The notes: generated from the sequence alone by a model not told the origin. DNA of 64,000 nt from Exercitatus varius (GCF_029577735.1 NZ_JARQTO010000010.1:24095-88094), one strand, 5' to 3'; positions 33,344 to 42,421 are shown, counted from the first letter of the stretch. Made by a program: numbers and translations.

Positions 33344-35071
33344 GTGAATATTCAACAACTTCTTTCAGAACAAATCGGACAAGCTATGATCGCGGCGGGT
33401 GCGCAACAGCCCGTGGAACCGGCGGTGCGTCAATCGGGTAAACCGCAATTCGGCGATTACCAGGCGAACGGCATTATGGGCGCCGCAAAGAAATTAGGCT
33501 TAAACCCGCGCGAATTTGCGCAAAAAGTGCTGGATAATTTAAAACTCGACGGCATTGCGGAAAAATTGGAAATTGCCGGTCCGGGTTTCATCAATATTTT
33601 CTTAGCAAAAAACTGGCTGGCAAATAACGCGGACAAGATGTTAAGTGCGGTCAATTTTGGGATAAAAACGGAAAAACCGCAAACCATCGTGGTGGATTAT
33701 TCCTCTCCTAACGTTGCAAAAGAAATGCACGTAGGACATTTGCGTTCGACCATTATCGGCGATGCCGTAGTACGCACTCTGGAATTTTTAGGCAATCACG
33801 TCATTCGCGCCAACCATGTAGGCGACTGGGGCACCCAATTCGGTATGCTGATTGCCTATTTGGAAAAAATGGAAAACGAAAACGCCACCGCCATGGAATT
33901 AAGCGATTTGGAAGCGTTCTATCGTGCGGCGAAAGAACATTATGACAGCAATGAAGCCTTTGCGGAAAAAGCCCGTAATTATGTGGTCAAACTGCAAAGC
34001 GGCGACGAATATTGCCGTATGATGTGGAAAAAACTGGTGGACATCACCATGCGTCACAATCAGGAAAACTACAACCGACTAAACGTGACTTTAACGGAAA
34101 AAGACGTAATGGGCGAAAGCCTGTATAACCCGATGTTGCCGGAAATCGTCGCGGATCTGAAAAAACAGGGCTTAGCGGTGGAAGATGACGGCGCTTTAGT
34201 GGTTTATCTGGATGAATTCAAAAACAAAGACGGCGATCCCATGGGCGTTATCGTACAGAAAAAAGACGGCGGATTCCTTTACACCACAACCGACATTGCG
34301 GCGGCAAAATACCGCTGTCACCAATTACATGCGGATCGCGTATTAGTGTTTTCGGACAGCCGCCAAAGCCAACATATGCAACAAGCCTGGTTAATCACCC
34401 GGAAAGCGGGTTATGTGCCGGATTCCTTCAGCCTTGAACACCCTTTCTTCGGCATGATGCTGGGCAAAGACGGCAAACCGTTCAAAACCCGCACGGGCGG
34501 CACGGTAAAATTGAAAGATCTGTTGGATGAAGCGGTGGAACGGGCCGATAAACTGATTTCCGAGCGCAATCCGGATTTGACCGCCGAAGAAAAAGCCGCG
34601 GTGGTGGAAGCGGTTGCCATCGGTTCGGTAAAATATTCCGATTTATCTAAAAACCGTACCACGGACTACGTTTTCGATTGGGATAACATGTTGACCTTCG
34701 AAGGTAACACGGCGCCTTATATGCAATATGCCTATACGCGCATTCGTTCCATCTTCGCCCGCGCCGGTATCGAGCCAAGCCGTCTCAGCGACGAAATTGT
34801 GTTAACCGACGATAAGGAACGCGCGCTGGTCATCAAATTATTGCAATTCGAAGAAGCGCTCAATGGCGTGGCAAAAGACGGCATGCCGCATATTCTTTGC
34901 CAGTATTTATACGAACTGGCGGGCACCTTTTCCGGTTTTTACGAAGCCTGCCCGATTTTAAATGCGGAACAGCCAATCAAAAACAGCCGCTTGAAACTGG
35001 CGGCGTTAACCGCAAAAACCTTAAAACAAGGCTTGGATTTACTCGGCATTAAAACCGTCGAAAAAATGTAA
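33344..35071 (+). CDS. argS: arginyl-tRNA synthetase
   Basis: ArgRS charges tRNA-Arg and needs the tRNA for amino acid activation. The 575-residue class I enzyme starts with GTG, as in E. coli (NIQQLLSEQIGQA). It has the N-terminal Add-1 tRNA-binding domain, the HIGH equivalent HVGHLRS (about 130-136), no canonical KMSKS (the loop reads FKTRTGG), and the C-terminal anticodon-binding helices ending KTVEKM. A strong terminator follows 13 bases after the stop. Confidence 0.97.
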   Translation: MNIQQLLSEQIGQAMIAAGAQQPVEPAVRQSGKPQFGDYQANGIMGAAKKLGLNPREFAQKVLDNLKLDGIAEKLEIAGPGFINIFLAKNWLANNADKMLSAVNFGIKTEKPQTIVVDYSSPNVAKEMHVGHLRSTIIGDAVVRTLEFLGNHVIRANHVGDWGTQFGMLIAYLEKMENENATAMELSDLEAFYRAAKEHYDSNEAFAEKARNYVVKLQSGDEYCRMMWKKLVDITMRHNQENYNRLNVTLTEKDVMGESLYNPMLPEIVADLKKQGLAVEDDGALVVYLDEFKNKDGDPMGVIVQKKDGGFLYTTTDIAAAKYRCHQLHADRVLVFSDSRQSQHMQQAWLITRKAGYVPDSFSLEHPFFGMMLGKDGKPFKTRTGGTVKLKDLLDEAVERADKLISERNPDLTAEEKAAVVEAVAIGSVKYSDLSKNRTTDYVFDWDNMLTFEGNTAPYMQYAYTRIRSIFARAGIEPSRLSDEIVLTDDKERALVIKLLQFEEALNGVAKDGMPHILCQYLYELAGTFSGFYEACPILNAEQPIKNSRLKLAALTAKTLKQGLDLLGIKTVEKM

Positions 35072-35084
35072 TTTTTCAATTATT

Positions 35085-35111
35085 CCCTCTTCAATATGAA
35101 GAGGGATTTTT
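35085..35111 (+). terminator. argS terminator
   Basis: A perfect 9-base stem (CCCTCTTCA with TGAAGAGGG, 3-base loop) is followed by ATTTTTCT. It begins 13 bases past argS and ends just before the next gene. Confidence 0.9.
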
Positions 35112-35124
35112 CTAAGGGGTTAAT

Positions 35125-36030
35125 ATGAAAAAAACATTATCCGTCATTCTGGTATCGTCCGCTATTGCGCTTTCCGGCTGTTACGACAAAGAAACCCGGG
35201 AAAAACTGCAACAGGCGGAACAAACGGCCGCTCAGTTAAAAACGGATTTACAGCAGGCGCAGGACGAACTGGCAAAAGTGCGGTCGGAAATTCCCGCATT
35301 ATTGGTAAAACCGGTGGAAATTTTTAATCAGTCCGCTGAATTTAAACGCCAAAATCCCAAACCGCAGGATTTCATCACGGAAAGTACGGCTTCCGTGAAA
35401 GTATTTCTGGTGGACACCGGCGTACAATGGTTAAACGAACTCCTCTACAACAAAATTGCGGCGGATTATCTCAACACCGACAATCACGCCGACAAGCAGG
35501 AAATCGAAGCCATTCTGGATCCGAAAGCCCGGCTGCAGGCGATTTTCAGCCGGCAATACGAATCCGCCCGAAAAAGCGCCGAAGCCTTTGAAAGCCGCGC
35601 TAACGACTATTCGCAAACCATGCGTTACATCGGACAACGGCAAAATGTCGTCACTTTCGAGCAAGTGACTTTTATGGACGGCGGCGGCGCGCATCCGATG
35701 AGCTGGACCAACTACATCAACATCGATACGAATAAAAAAGCCGTCATCGACTTGGCCTCCGCCTTCGGCAACGACAATCTGGCCAAAGTCAAAGACGCCT
35801 TATGGGGAGCTTACAAACTTTATAACGCCCAAAACGGCATGCGCAGAGAAGCCGACTATTTTGTGTCAAAAAACGAATTTGACGTGTCACCGGATTTCTA
35901 TTTCACCGCCGGCGGTGTGGCGTTCAATTATGCGCCCTACGCGGTTGGTTCCTACGCCGAAGGAGAAATTCAACTGCTGTTGCCTTGGTCTGCCGCGCGT
36001 CAATGGCTAAAACCCGAATATCTGTGGTAA
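35125..36030 (+). CDS. RsiV/DUF3298-domain lipoprotein
   Basis: The 301-residue product has a signal peptide with lipobox ALSGC (Cys19), a short coiled coil (about 22-57, EKLQQAEQTAAQLKTDLQQA), and a C-terminal DUF3298 domain (about 165-300) with GGGAHPMSWTNYINID, DLASAF and NYAPYAVGSYAEGE. DUF3298 occurs in the anti-sigma factor RsiV of Bacillus and in lysozyme-inhibitor-like proteins. No sigma factor gene is adjacent, so a lysozyme- or peptidoglycan-related role is possible but unproven. A uptake sequence near 35275 encodes KVRSE in the coiled coil. Confidence 0.82.
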   Translation: MKKTLSVILVSSAIALSGCYDKETREKLQQAEQTAAQLKTDLQQAQDELAKVRSEIPALLVKPVEIFNQSAEFKRQNPKPQDFITESTASVKVFLVDTGVQWLNELLYNKIAADYLNTDNHADKQEIEAILDPKARLQAIFSRQYESARKSAEAFESRANDYSQTMRYIGQRQNVVTFEQVTFMDGGGAHPMSWTNYINIDTNKKAVIDLASAFGNDNLAKVKDALWGAYKLYNAQNGMRREADYFVSKNEFDVSPDFYFTAGGVAFNYAPYAVGSYAEGEIQLLLPWSAARQWLKPEYLW

Positions 36031-36358
36031 GAAGAAAAAACTTTCGATTTTTTGACCGCACTTTTCCCGTTGGCTTTTCTTTCGACGCAAAATGCCCGAT
36101 TATTTTTACGGCTTCCGTTTCCACGAGCCATAAAAAACGACCAAAATAAGATATGAACCGATAAAGTGCGGGCAAAAAAACGATCGTTTTTTCTCCCGCA
36201 CTTTTCCCGAATGAAAGAAACTCACCGACACGCGCCCAACGGCGCATTCCGCTAGCCGTTATTAGCTCAATTTGATCACGAATTTGCAAGCGTTGTAAAA
36301 TAGTGCAATTCAAGCGGAATCATCCGTTCAATAACGAAATGAAGCTGGAGGAATAACG
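36031..36358. other. intergenic region rich in uptake sequences
   Basis: This 328-base gap holds an uptake sequence near 36053-36064 and a nested palindrome at 36163-36204. The rest appears to be the leader of the alcohol dehydrogenase gene, which has GGAGG ten bases before its start. I see no RNA gene or further ORF. Confidence 0.6.
36163..36204. terminator. paired uptake-like sequences forming a hairpin
   Basis: AAAGTGCGGG and CCCGCACTTT flank AAAAAAACGATCGTTTTTT, itself a palindrome. The whole can fold into one long stem. It lies 130 bases past the DUF3298 gene and may end its transcript. Confidence 0.6.
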
Positions 36359-37546
36359 ATGCAAAATTTTAATTATTTCACGCCGACCCGAATCATTTTC
36401 GGGAAAGATACCGAACAGCAGACGGGCGAACTGATTAAAGCTCAAGGCTGCAAAAAAATCCTGATTCATTACGGCGGTCAAAGTGCGAAAAAATCCGGTT
36501 TGTTAGATCGTATTAAAGCCTCGCTCGATAACGCCGGCATCGCCTATACGGAGCTGGGCGGCGTGGTGCCGAATCCGTTGTTATCTCTGGTTTATCAAGG
36601 CATTGATTTGTGTAAAAAAGAAAAGGTAGATTTTATTCTTGCCGTGGGCGGCGGCAGCGTCATTGATTCCGCCAAGGCCATTGCCTACGGCGTTGCCGAA
36701 CCCGATAAAGACGTCTGGGAACTTTACGATCGCAAACGCCAGGCCGCCACTTGCTTGCCGGTCGCCACCGTGTTAACCATTGCCGCCGCCGGCAGCGAAA
36801 TGAGCCCGAGTTCCGTCATCACCAAAGACGAAGGCGGCATCAAACGGGGTTATAGCAACGATTTGTCGCGCCCGAAATTCTCTATTTTAAATCCCGAACT
36901 CACTATGACGTTGCCTGCATATCAAACCGCCAGCGGCAATGCGGATATTTTAATGCATACTATGGAACGTTATTTTACCCCACACAACACCATGGAAATC
37001 ACCGATTCCATTGCCGAAGGCTTATTAAAAACCGTGATGAAAAATGCGCGGATTCTGGTAGAAGATCCGCAAAATTACGAAGCCCGCGCAGAAATTATGT
37101 GGAGCGGCAGTTTATCCCATAACGGTTTAACCGGTTGCGGCGGCGGACAAGGCGATTGGGCGACTCACATGTTAGAACACGAATTAAGCGGTTTGTTCGG
37201 TGTCACTCACGGCGCGGGTTTAGCGGCGATTTGGGGGCATTGGGCAAGATATGTTTATAAAGACTGCCTGCCGCGCTTCGAACGTTTCGCCGTGCAAGTG
37301 ATGGGTGTTACAGCGGCTGAGAATGCGGAACAAACCGCCTTAAAAGGCATCGAAGCCATGGAAGACTTCTTTCGCAGCATCGGCATGCCGACCAATTTAT
37401 CCGAATTGGGCGTAAACGCCGGTGCGGAGCAAATCGCCGAAATGGCTAGAAAATGCGCTATCGCCACCAACGGCTGCGCCGGTGCCGTCAAACCCTTATA
37501 CGAACAGGATATGATAGCTATTTACACGGCGGCGCAAAACGCATAA
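36359..37546 (+). CDS. iron-containing alcohol dehydrogenase (BDH/YqhD type)
   Basis: Group III NAD(P)-dependent alcohol dehydrogenase of the butanol dehydrogenase/YqhD subfamily, which reduces aldehydes to alcohols. The 395-residue protein has FNYFTPTRIIFGKDT at the start, the cofactor-binding GGGSVIDSAKAIA (about 98-110), and metal ligands expected from Asp in SGNADILMHTMER (about 194-206) and His residues in LEHELSGLFGVTHGAGLAAIWGHW (in pieces, about 264-287). The ribosome binding site is GGAGG. It stands as a single gene before dnaK. Substrate cannot be read from sequence. Confidence 0.9.
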   Translation: MQNFNYFTPTRIIFGKDTEQQTGELIKAQGCKKILIHYGGQSAKKSGLLDRIKASLDNAGIAYTELGGVVPNPLLSLVYQGIDLCKKEKVDFILAVGGGSVIDSAKAIAYGVAEPDKDVWELYDRKRQAATCLPVATVLTIAAAGSEMSPSSVITKDEGGIKRGYSNDLSRPKFSILNPELTMTLPAYQTASGNADILMHTMERYFTPHNTMEITDSIAEGLLKTVMKNARILVEDPQNYEARAEIMWSGSLSHNGLTGCGGGQGDWATHMLEHELSGLFGVTHGAGLAAIWGHWARYVYKDCLPRFERFAVQVMGVTAAENAEQTALKGIEAMEDFFRSIGMPTNLSELGVNAGAEQIAEMARKCAIATNGCAGAVKPLYEQDMIAIYTAAQNA

Positions 37547-37700
37547 TGAGCGCGTTTTTATCACGTCAATAAAAGCAAAACCGGACGTTCGGTATGCCGA
37601 ATTCGGATAGATTCGGCATTATAAATTTATCCGTTTCCCATGCGGCGACATTATTTTGCCTTTTGCACGGGATTTTTCCCGTAAAAATTTTAATTGTGCC

Positions 37701-37729
37701 CTTGAAATTCATCTCCACTCCCCCATTTT
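37701..37729 (+). promoter_or_regulatory. sigma-32 heat shock promoter of dnaK
   Basis: CTTGAAA (37701-37707), a 13-base spacer and CCCCATTTT (37721-37729) match the enterobacterial sigma-32 consensus almost exactly. It lies about 150 bases before the dnaK start. Confidence 0.9.
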
Positions 37730-37790
37730 CCAAAACAAGACGGATTTGCACCGCACTTTTGAAAAATTAAAAAAATTTTTAAATTTGCCT

Positions 37791-37820
37791 CTTGAAAAAG
37801 AAATTGCAATCCACATTTTA
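37791..37820 (+). promoter_or_regulatory. possible second heat shock promoter of dnaK
   Basis: A second CTTGAAA (37791-37797) is followed after 14 bases by CACATTTTA, a weaker match to the sigma-32 -10 element. It is 58 bases before dnaK, so it would give a shorter leader. Confidence 0.5.
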
Positions 37821-37878
37821 ATATCACGTAAGAACGCGCAGGCGTTCGGTGAAACGAATTAAAACTAGGAGAAACAAA

Positions 37879-39783
37879 ATGGGTAAAATTATTGGTATTG
37901 ACTTAGGTACAACAAACTCTTGCGTTGCGGTAATGGATGGTGACAAACCGCGCATTATTGAAAATGCAGAGGGCGATCGTACAACTCCGTCAATCATTGC
38001 ATACACAAATGACAACGAAACATTAGTTGGTCAGCCGGCAAAACGTCAAGCCGTGACCAATCCTAAAAACACCTTATTCGCGATTAAACGTTTAATCGGT
38101 CGTCGTTTTGAAGACAGCGAAGTGCAACGTGACGTGAGCATTATGCCGTTCCAAATCATCAAAGCGGATAACGGCGACGCATGGGTTGAAGTGAAAGGCG
38201 AAAAACTGGCACCGCCGCAAATCTCCGCCGAAGTATTGAAAAAAATGAAGAAAACCGCGGAAGATTTCCTGGGCGAACCGGTTACCGAAGCGGTAATTAC
38301 CGTTCCTGCATACTTTAACGACGCACAGCGCCAGGCAACAAAAGATGCCGGTCGTATCGCCGGTTTGGACGTTAAACGTATCATTAACGAACCGACTGCC
38401 GCAGCATTGGCTTACGGTTTGGATAAAGGCAAAGGTAACCAAACTATTGCGGTTTACGACTTAGGCGGCGGTACGTTCGACTTATCTATCATCGAAATTG
38501 ATGAAGTGGGCGGTGAAAAAACCTTTGAAGTATTGGCAACCAACGGTGATACTCACTTAGGTGGTGAAGACTTCGATAACCGTGTCATCAACTACTTGGT
38601 TGACGAGTTCAAAAAAGAACAAGGCGTAGATTTGCGTAACGATCCGCTGGCTATGCAACGTTTGAAAGAAGCGGGTGAAAAAGCGAAAATCGAATTGTCT
38701 TCCGCACAACAAACCGATGTGAACTTACCTTACATCACCGCGGATGCCACAGGTCCTAAACACTTGAACATTAAATTAACCCGTGCGAAATTGGAAGCGT
38801 TAGTGGAAGATTTGGTAGCGCGTTCAATGGAACCTGTGAAAGTGGCGCTTAAAGATGCAGGTTTAAGCGTGTCCGAAATCGACGACGTGATTTTGGTGGG
38901 CGGTCAAACCCGTATGCCGTTGGTTCAACAGAAAGTAGCCGAATTCTTCGGCAAAGAACCGCGTAAAGACGTTAACCCGGATGAAGCGGTTGCAGTGGGT
39001 GCGGCGGTTCAGGGCGGCGTGTTGTCCGGTAACGTCACCGATGTATTGTTGTTAGACGTAACACCGTTATCATTGGGTATCGAAACCATGGGCGGCGTGA
39101 TGACAACCCTGATTGAGAAAAATACTACGATTCCGACTAAGAAATCACAGGTGTTCTCAACGGCGGAAGACAACCAAAGTGCGGTAACCATTCACGTGCT
39201 TCAAGGTGAACGTAAACAAGCAAGCGCCAACAAATCTTTAGGTCAATTTAACCTTGAAGGCATTAATCCGGCTCCGCGCGGTATGCCTCAAATTGAAGTG
39301 ACTTTCGATATCGACGCGGACGGTATCATCCACGTTTCCGCGAAAGATAAAGGTACCGGTAAAGAACAACAAATTACGATTAAAGCTTCTTCGGGTTTAA
39401 GCGACGAAGAAATTCAGCAAATGGTTCGTGATGCGGAAGCAAACGCCGAAGCGGATCGTAAATTTGAAGAATTGGTCCAAGCCCGTAACCAAGCGGATGC
39501 ATTAGTCCACGCGACCCGTAAACAGTTGACGGAAGCCGGTGACAAATTATCTGCGGACGACAAAGCGCCGATTGAAAAAGCGGTAAGCGAATTGGAAGAA
39601 GCGGTGAAAGGCGATGATAAAAACGCAATTGAAGCGAAAACTCAAGCCTTAATCCAGGTTTCTGAAAAATTAATGCAAGCCGCTCAACAACAAGCGCAGG
39701 CAAATACGCAAGGTCAACAATCCCAAGGCGGAAACGACGACGGTGTAGTTGATGCGGAATTTGAAGAAGTGAAGGATAAATAA
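37879..39783 (+). CDS. dnaK: Hsp70 chaperone DnaK
   Basis: DnaK binds exposed hydrophobic segments and works with DnaJ and GrpE. ATG 37879 follows AGGAGAAAC; an upstream in-frame Met at 37849 is rejected because it precedes this site. The 634-residue protein has GIDLGTTNSCVAVMDG (5-20), VYDLGGGTFDLSI, VGGQTRMP, the interdomain linker VLLLDVTPLSLGIE, the substrate-binding domain, and the C-terminal EEVKDK tail. Codons are strongly biased, as expected for an abundant protein. Only two bases separate its stop from the AT-rich ORF that follows. Confidence 0.99.
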   Translation: MGKIIGIDLGTTNSCVAVMDGDKPRIIENAEGDRTTPSIIAYTNDNETLVGQPAKRQAVTNPKNTLFAIKRLIGRRFEDSEVQRDVSIMPFQIIKADNGDAWVEVKGEKLAPPQISAEVLKKMKKTAEDFLGEPVTEAVITVPAYFNDAQRQATKDAGRIAGLDVKRIINEPTAAALAYGLDKGKGNQTIAVYDLGGGTFDLSIIEIDEVGGEKTFEVLATNGDTHLGGEDFDNRVINYLVDEFKKEQGVDLRNDPLAMQRLKEAGEKAKIELSSAQQTDVNLPYITADATGPKHLNIKLTRAKLEALVEDLVARSMEPVKVALKDAGLSVSEIDDVILVGGQTRMPLVQQKVAEFFGKEPRKDVNPDEAVAVGAAVQGGVLSGNVTDVLLLDVTPLSLGIETMGGVMTTLIEKNTTIPTKKSQVFSTAEDNQSAVTIHVLQGERKQASANKSLGQFNLEGINPAPRGMPQIEVTFDIDADGIIHVSAKDKGTGKEQQITIKASSGLSDEEIQQMVRDAEANAEADRKFEELVQARNQADALVHATRKQLTEAGDKLSADDKAPIEKAVSELEEAVKGDDKNAIEAKTQALIQVSEKLMQAAQQQAQANTQGQQSQGGNDDGVVDAEFEEVKDK

Positions 39784-39785
39784 TT

Positions 39786-40088
39786 ATGGCTAAACACAAT
39801 GTAATAGATTTCTCTTTAACAAGAGATATTACTGAAAATGGTGTTGAGTGTTTATTGATAGATATAAAAACAGAAATTCCAAAGAAATTCAAATATCACT
39901 TATTTACTGATGTTCGCCAACCCACAATTGAATTTATGGAAAAAAATCTCATGGCAGGGTTAACTGAAGCAAAAATCTATAATAAAAGAATTGATATTAG
40001 TGAGTATCTAGAGCGATTGTATGTTTTTATAGACCTTCCTGGAATTGATAAACTATATAATCAATATACAGCGAGAAAAGTATATTAA
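39786..40088 (+). CDS. AT-rich 100-residue ORF inserted between dnaK and dnaJ
   Basis: The ATG lies two bases after the dnaK stop, so translation could be coupled. Over 39841-40080 I count 70 G+C in 240 bases (29%), against about 48% in a sampled stretch of dnaK. Codons rare in the neighbours (AGA three times, ATA three times, CTA twice) are common here, and it has no uptake sequence. The product has no signal peptide or obvious membrane helix and is mixed charged (KHNVIDFSLTRDI, LYVFIDLPGIDKL). I do not recognise a family. The composition points to acquired DNA, with expression under the heat shock promoter likely. Confidence 0.75.
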   Translation: MAKHNVIDFSLTRDITENGVECLLIDIKTEIPKKFKYHLFTDVRQPTIEFMEKNLMAGLTEAKIYNKRIDISEYLERLYVFIDLPGIDKLYNQYTARKVY

Positions 40089-40095
40089 ATAATTT

Positions 40096-40117
40096 AAGGG
40101 CGAGTATTCGCCCTTTT
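40096..40117 (+). terminator. hairpin between the inserted ORF and dnaJ
   Basis: An 8-base perfect stem (AAGGGCGA with TCGCCCTT, loop GTAT) is followed by TT and then GG, giving a run of only four T. It starts 8 bases after the inserted ORF and ends 11 bases before dnaJ, so it could attenuate dnaJ transcription or mask its start. Confidence 0.55.
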
Positions 40118-40128
40118 GGTATATATAA

Positions 40129-41262
40129 ATGGCAAAACAAGATTATTACGAAATCCTTGGTGTGGAACACGGTGCGGACGAAAAAGCGATTAAAAAAGCC
40201 TATAAACGTCTCGCCATGAAATACCACCCCGACCGCACCAAAGGGGATAAAGCAAGCGAAGAAAAATTCAAAGAAATCAATGAAGCCTACGAAATTCTAA
40301 GCGATAAAGAAAAACGCGCGGCTTATGATCAATACGGTCATGCCGCCTTTGAACAAGGCGGTTTCGGCGGTGCGGGAGCCGGTGGATTCGGCGGCGGATT
40401 TGGCGGTTTCGGCGGATTCGAAGACATCTTCAGCGAAATGTTCGGCAGCGGTTCCAGTCGCCAACGCGTGGTACGCGGAGACGACTTGCGTTACGACATA
40501 GAAATCACGCTGGAAGAAGCGGTTCGCGGCGTCACCAAAGATATTCAGATTCAAACTCTGGCATCTTGTGATCATTGCGACGGCACCGGCGCGGAAAAAG
40601 GTTCAAAAGTGGAAACCTGTCCGACTTGTCACGGCCACGGACGGGTTCGCCGTCAGCAAGGTTTCTTTATGACGGAAACGACCTGTCCGCACTGTCACGG
40701 AACCGGTAAAAAAATCGAGAAACCTTGTAAAAAATGTCACGGCGACGGCCGCGTACACAAAACCGAAAGCCTGTCCGTTAAAATTCCTGCAGGAGTCGAT
40801 AGCGGTAACCAATTACGGTTGGCGGGCAAAGGCGCTGCAGGTGAAAACGGTGCGCCGGCGGGCGATTTATACGTGGTCATTCATGTAAAAGATCACCACA
40901 TTTTCGAACGTGACGGCAACAACCTTTACTGCGAAGTCCCAATCAGTTTCACTCAGGCGGCGCTGGGCGGCGAAATTGAAGTACCGACCCTGGACGGCAG
41001 AGCGAAACTCAAAATCCCGGAAGGTACGCAAACCGGCACCATGTTCCGCATGCGCGGCAAAGGAATTACCGCCATGCGTTCCGGCTATGCGGGCGATTTA
41101 ATCTGTAAAATTACGGTAGAAACGCCGGTGAAACTAACGGACGAACAAAAAGATCTGTTGCACAAACTGGAAACCAGCCTGGAAGGCAAAACGACGCAAC
41201 GTCCGAAATCTTCCAGCTTCCTCGATAGTGTGAAGAAATTCTTTGATAATTTAGGAAAATAA
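40129..41262 (+). CDS. dnaJ: Hsp40 co-chaperone DnaJ
   Basis: DnaJ delivers substrates to DnaK and stimulates its ATPase. The 377-residue protein has the J domain with HPD in KYHPDRT (about 31-37), a Gly/Phe-rich segment (about 74-104), four zinc-finger repeats (CDHCDGTG, CPTCHGHG, CPHCHGTG, CKKCHGDG) and the C-terminal substrate-binding domains. The sequence before its ATG (TTTTGGTATATATAA) lacks a clear ribosome binding site, unusual beside dnaK. The operon promoter is the sigma-32 pair before dnaK. Confidence 0.98.
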   Translation: MAKQDYYEILGVEHGADEKAIKKAYKRLAMKYHPDRTKGDKASEEKFKEINEAYEILSDKEKRAAYDQYGHAAFEQGGFGGAGAGGFGGGFGGFGGFEDIFSEMFGSGSSRQRVVRGDDLRYDIEITLEEAVRGVTKDIQIQTLASCDHCDGTGAEKGSKVETCPTCHGHGRVRRQQGFFMTETTCPHCHGTGKKIEKPCKKCHGDGRVHKTESLSVKIPAGVDSGNQLRLAGKGAAGENGAPAGDLYVVIHVKDHHIFERDGNNLYCEVPISFTQAALGGEIEVPTLDGRAKLKIPEGTQTGTMFRMRGKGITAMRSGYAGDLICKITVETPVKLTDEQKDLLHKLETSLEGKTTQRPKSSSFLDSVKKFFDNLGK

Positions 41263-41290
41263 TCGCAAGGGCCATCGCCCGCGATTCGTT

Positions 41291-41359
41291 AAAAGTGCGG
41301 TCAAAATTCCGAATGTTTTTTGGATTAAAAAAACAAGCGAAAAATTGACCGCACTTTTT
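41291..41359. terminator. convergent terminator of dnaJ and the exchanger gene
   Basis: Two uptake sequences in opposite orientation (AAAAGTGCGGTCAA at 41291 and TTGACCGCACTTTT ending near 41359) flank an AT-rich loop with further A and T runs. This can fold as a bidirectional terminator between the two convergent genes. Confidence 0.7.
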
Positions 41360-41371
41360 ATTGGATGAAAA

Positions 41372-42334
41372 TTAAATTGCCGTTTTGAACAACCAAGTAT
41401 TGTAGCCGATATAAGCCAGCAAGAAAATCAACCCTTTCAAACGGTTAATTTCCTCTTTCTTACCGAAACCGAAAATCAGCAATAACACCGTTAACGCGGA
41501 CATCACCAACATATCGCGCGAGAACACTTCCTGCCCCACGTGCATTGGAGAAATTGCGCCGGCAATCCCCACCACGGCCAAGGTATTAAACAAGTTGGAA
41601 CCGATAATATTGCCCACCGCAAGATCCACTTCACCCTTGCGGGCCGCCATTAAAGAAGACGCCAATTCGGGCAATGAAGTGCCGACGGCGACAATAGTCA
41701 GACCGATAACCAAATCGCTGATGCCGAAATATTTCGCCATTTCCACTGCACCCCATACCAGCAGCTGGGAACTGCCGATTAACAAGATTAACCCCACAAG
41801 CACCCAAATAATTGACACGATTAACGGCATATATTCGCGCGTACTCAAATGTTCCTGCAAATCGCCGACCAAGGTATCGGATTTCTGAGTTAAACCGTGC
41901 CAAACGGTCCAGCTCATATATATAGCGAAAATCAGTAATAAAATCACCGCATCCGAACGGGAAACCTCGCCGTCATAAATCAGATAAGCGGAAATCGCGG
42001 TAATCAAAAGCAGTATCGGTAATTCCAGCTTTAACACCTGAGAATTCACGGCCAGCGGAGAAATTAACGCGGTGCAGCCCAGAATCAACGCAATATTGGT
42101 AATATTCGAACCGTAAGCGTTCCCCAAGGCGATACCCGGATTATTGTTCACCGCAGAAATCGCCGACACAATCATTTCCGGCGCAGAGGTGCCGAAACCA
42201 ATAATCACAATACCGATTAAAAGTTGCGGCATACCGAAATGACGCGCTACCGCGGCGGCGCCATCCACAAAACGATCGGCGGACCAAATTAATAATAACA
42301 ATCCGGCGATAATGGCTAAGCTGGGAAAAATCAT
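41372..42334 (-). CDS. yrbG: calcium/sodium antiporter (YrbG family)
   Basis: This is a K-independent Na/Ca exchanger of the CaCA superfamily. The 320-residue inner membrane protein has about ten helices with two inverted alpha repeats: GFGTSAPEMIVSAISA with GNAYGSNITNIALILG, and VAVGTSLPELASSLMAA with GNIIGSNLFNTLAVVG. The acidic residues in the GTSxPE motifs coordinate the cation. In E. coli yrbG leads the kdsD-lpt-mla series, but here it stands alone facing dnaJ. Confidence 0.93.
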   Translation of the reverse strand: MIFPSLAIIAGLLLLIWSADRFVDGAAAVARHFGMPQLLIGIVIIGFGTSAPEMIVSAISAVNNNPGIALGNAYGSNITNIALILGCTALISPLAVNSQVLKLELPILLLITAISAYLIYDGEVSRSDAVILLLIFAIYMSWTVWHGLTQKSDTLVGDLQEHLSTREYMPLIVSIIWVLVGLILLIGSSQLLVWGAVEMAKYFGISDLVIGLTIVAVGTSLPELASSLMAARKGEVDLAVGNIIGSNLFNTLAVVGIAGAISPMHVGQEVFSRDMLVMSALTVLLLIFGFGKKEEINRLKGLIFLLAYIGYNTWLFKTAI

Positions 42335-42394
42335 AGTGTTCTCCGAAGTTATGAATTAATGACAAGAAATAAATCAAAGTTATAAAGACGCAGA

Positions 42395-42421
42395 AAAAAT
42401 AAAAGCCCGAAAATTCGGGCT
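42395..42421 (-). terminator. tRNA-Asn terminator
   Basis: The stem AGCCCGAA/TTCGGGCT is followed on the minus strand by TTTATTTTTT. It lies 66 bases after the tRNA-Asn gene. Confidence 0.85.
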
